A stretch of DNA of 64,000 bases from Marsupella aquatica (lineage: Eukaryota; Marchantiophyta). The notes below the pieces were generated by a model, which saw nothing but the letters and a program-made list of their open reading frames with translations, ran no database searches and was not told the DNA's origin. The number at the start of each line of letters is the position of its first letter. Position 1 is the first letter of the stretch. A program made the translations under genes and the position numbers. Shown piece by piece: positions 61,285-64,000 of the stretch. Location of the stretch: the NCBI GenBank assembly GCA_973895155.1, contig OZ316893.1, positions 62,001 through 126,000 of the forward strand, read 5' to 3'.

Positions 61285-62292
61285 CATGCTTTACCTCAAT
61301 ATCTTTATTTCTCGCCTTCACATATTTTGCTCATCTTGATATCTTTTTATCTCTTCGAAAACTTTTTATCATATTGACATGTTTTCTCTCCTTGACATCT
61401 TTTCTTCAACTCAATGTTCTTTTCAATCTCACATTGACATATTTTTCTCACTTAGACATCGCACGATCCTCTCCTTTACACCTTTTCTCTCCTAGAAAAA
61501 TCTTTTATCACCTCGACATCATTTTCTCACCTTTATATATTTTCTCTTCTTGACATATTTTCTCTTTGGCATCTTTGACTCAACTCAACATCATATTCTC
61601 ATTTTCACATTTTTCTAACATGGACATGATTTCCTCACCTTAATAGCATTTAGTCACCTTGACATTTTTCTCTCCTCGACATCTTTTCCGCACCTCAACG
61701 TCATTGTCTCATCTCAACATCTTTCCTCGATATCTTTCCTCACCTCAACATCTTAATTTTGTGCAACGCACTGGCATTGGGCTAAACACACACTAAACTA
61801 AATTGTCTTACAAAAATTGACTTTTATCGTCCCAAACAGAGCCTTGCAAGAGCCTTGGAAGCAAAACAAAGAGGGCTGGGGCAGGGGCAAGGAGAAAGGG
61901 GAAGGGGGACACGTGGATGGGAAAAGAGGGAGGGAGAGGCTTTATCTTGCCCCTTCCTGCCACGTGTAAGTGTGGAAAAAGTGTCAAGTTTATTTCTCAC
62001 CTCAAAATCTGTTGCCCTCTACTTTGCATCTTTTTCTTCTCAAAATCTTTTTCTCTCCTCAACATCTTTTGTTCACCTAGACATATTTTATCTCTTCAAT
62101 TTTTTTCTCACCTCACCATCTATTTCTCTCCTCAACATCTTTTCTCTCCTGGACATATGTTTCTCACTTGGACATTCTTTTAAATATCACCTTGACATCT
62201 TTTCTCTCCTCGACATCTTCTATCACCTCAACATCTTTTGCTCACCTCAACAGTTTTTCTCTTCTATACATCTCTCCTGGACATCTTTTGTG
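61285..62292. repeat. Minisatellite of GACATCTTTTCTCTCCT units
   Basis: A degenerate array with units of about 20-28 bases containing CACCTCAACATCTTTTCTC. It is interrupted at about 61756-61985 by a unique GC-richer segment that begins with TTTTGTGCAACGCAC. Same family as 63244-63935 but in the opposite orientation. Confidence 0.75.
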
Positions 62293-63243
62293 CTACCCTA
62301 AAACGGGCATCGGGCGGGGCATCGGGGCGGGCTAGTTTTACTATAAAAGAGCAAACGAAGTCTACTCTTAATTAAGGGCCTAGGGTCTAGGGGTGAAGCC
62401 TCTAGAAGTAACCCCAGTACAGACAAAAGTCCTCATCTCAATATAAATTAAATTTACGGTTTACAGTTTAGGGTATTAACTTCAAAGTAGTATGTGGGTC
62501 CAGCCCAATATTTTTTTCCAGCATCGGTAATATTATATTTCTTTGTTTTACTACTGTAGTTATTTTTCCTTAATATCTTTCCTGGTCATCAAGTGTGCAA
62601 AAAAATTCCAGACAACCCTTGGAACCTCCCTTGCCTACCACAATGATCTCTAAACCCTAAACCCTAAACGTGTGCCCTCCCTTGTGTGGGGATGGGCTGA
62701 AAGAAAAGGGGGGAAGACGGATGGAAAAGGTAAGAGAGAGAAGAAAATCACGAATAGCATTGAAATGTTTGTTGCCATAATCATACAAGTTACTCTTTGA
62801 GAAAACCAATGATGTACCCAAATATGGTGCCAAGAATTTAGAAGGAGCTTCTACTCTGGCTTCCACTCTGGGATACATAATTAATATTGTCATACCTTCT
62901 TTGTCTCCACCTCTCTCATGTTCTTCTCACCTTCCTGAGTAATCCACATTGCAGCTCTTCATTGTAGTTGTCATCTTGCTTGTTCTCATGACAAATTGTT
63001 CATCACAAGGGTAAGCGAGGAACGATCTTGGAGGCAAGCAGCTAGACAATCACCTACACTTCTCATCATTGTCTACCCAAATTTTTGTGCAATGGATATG
63101 TATTGCACTTGTCTATAAAATTATTTGCAAAAGTTGGCATCACTAGCAAACAAACTCAATAAAATATTAATAGCATTGGTTTTTAATTGTTTTGTCGGGA
63201 GACGGGTATACTTTTTGTTTGAATAGTGTATTTTATTCATGAC
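62293..63243. other. Unique stretch between the inverted arrays, with telomeric repeat
   Basis: TAAACCCTAAACCCTAAAC at 62651-62669. No gene recognised; short minus frames such as 62657-62893 have no domain. Confidence 0.4.
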
Positions 63244-63935
63244 TAGCTCAATACCCGTGCGTTGCACAAAAGAAGTCATGTCGGCCAAGATGTCGTTGAG
63301 AAAAAAAGATGTCGTGTCGGCCAAGGGGTCGTTGAGAGAAAAGATGTAGTGTCAGCCAAGAGGTTGTGGAGAGAAAAAGATGTTGTGTCGGCCAAGAGGT
63401 CGTGGAGAGAAAAGATGTAGTGTCGGCCAAGAGGTCGTGGAGAAAAAAGATGTAGTGTCGGCCAAGAGGTCATGGAGAGAAAAGATGTTGTGTCGGCCAA
63501 GAGGTCGTTGAGAGAAAAAAGATGGCCAAGAGGTCATTAAGAGAAAAGAAGTCATTGAGGAAAACATTTGTCATGTCGGTCAAGAGGTCGTTGAGAAAAA
63601 AGATGTCATGTTGGCCAAGATGTTGTCAAGAAAACAATTGTCATGTCGGCTAAGATGTCGTTGAGAAAAAATATGTCGTGTCAGCAAAGACATCATTGAG
63701 GGAAAAGATGTCATGTCAGCCAAGACATCGTTGAGGGAAAATACCCGTGCATTGCACAAAAGATGTCCTTGAAGTCATTTTGCCAAAGATGCCATTATGT
63801 GAAAGATGTTGATAAGAAAAATGTGTCATTTTGCCAAAGATATCGTGAAGTAAAAGATGTTATAAAGAAGAAAAAGGTGTCGTTTCATCCAAGTCGTCAT
63901 TATGTGAAAGATGTTATGAAGTAAAAAGTCAAGGA
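63244..63935. repeat. Minisatellite of GGCCAAGAGGTCGTTGAGAG units
   Basis: Units of about 35-42 bases with the core GTCGGCCAAGAGGTCGT, then GAGAGAAAAGATGT, at least a dozen copies, decaying to the right. It begins directly after CCCGTGCGTTGCACAAAA (about 63252-63270); a variant of this word recurs near 63743. Confidence 0.85.
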
Positions 63936-64000
63936 GAGAAGGAGCAAGTCTTTTTCTTTGTTTGTTTTTTTACCCAAAATGCCCTTGCATTTGAATGGCG

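Noticed and set aside
63244-63935. CRISPR array or repeat-protein gene (MADTTSFLS frames on the minus strand)
   Set aside because: Units are head-to-tail with no unique spacers, and the frames simply follow the repeat period.

Overview
This window looks like a nuclear segment of a green-plant-lineage (streptophyte) genome. The clues are TTTAGGG-type telomere motifs, spliceosomal GT-AG introns, Ty3/Gypsy elements (one primed by initiator-Met tRNA), a plant-mobile-domain-like protein and an isoleucyl-tRNA synthetase resembling the plant organellar form. A charophyte alga such as Chara, or a similarly repeat-rich early-diverging land plant, is my best guess; this is inference. Most of the window is transposable elements and their decay products, with a few islands of host-like genes.

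Layout. (1) 1-15.7 kb: a minus-strand Ty3/Gypsy element (gag-protease-RT at 11.5-14.1 kb, PBS at 14.2 kb, LTR to its right, rest of RT at 1-270). Its RT is split by an 11,244-bp DNA transposon (275-11518) with 25-bp terminal inverted repeats and a GGCC duplication. That transposon carries a three-exon transposase on + (1090-4586) and a decayed RING/coiled-coil gene on - (7991-10694). Two AGTCC/AAGGA minisatellites lie between the genes. (2) 15.8-18.1 kb: purine microsatellite, telomeric repeat, a dense ACGTC cluster and a LINE tail. (3) 18.96-24.3 kb: the 3' two thirds of an isoleucyl-tRNA synthetase gene with introns kept and two frameshifts. (4) 25.2-31.5 kb: an RNase H exon, an intact two-exon gene for a SAM-like/nuclease-like/kinase-like protein (25734-27843) and a second, diverged copy of its first exon (30768-31043). 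(5) 32.4-34.3 kb: a small transposon-like unit bounded by paired palindromes and encoding a SWIM zinc-finger protein. (6) 34.5-51.9 kb: two related mobile-domain + coiled-coil ORFs and a large Ty3/Gypsy element (38409-51935) whose LTRs are unusually long and contain one of those ORFs; its pol is interrupted by a 1,030-bp hAT-like MITE. (7) 51.9-56.1 kb: a telobox-rich stretch leading to an AT-hook protein gene (56230-57693). (8) 58.1-59.5 kb: a second LINE. (9) 61.3-64 kb: two minisatellite arrays of one family in opposite orientation.

How the parts relate. The nesting gives an order of events: Gypsy 1, then the 11-kb transposon inside it; Gypsy 2, then the MITE inside its pol. Many stop codons in the decayed ORFs are TAG where CAG or TGG is expected, and the two LTR copies of Gypsy 2 show two such changes directly. 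This fits deamination of methylated CHG sites in silenced elements. The only long genes that read open from end to end are the kinase-like gene, the AT-hook gene and perhaps the SWIM gene.
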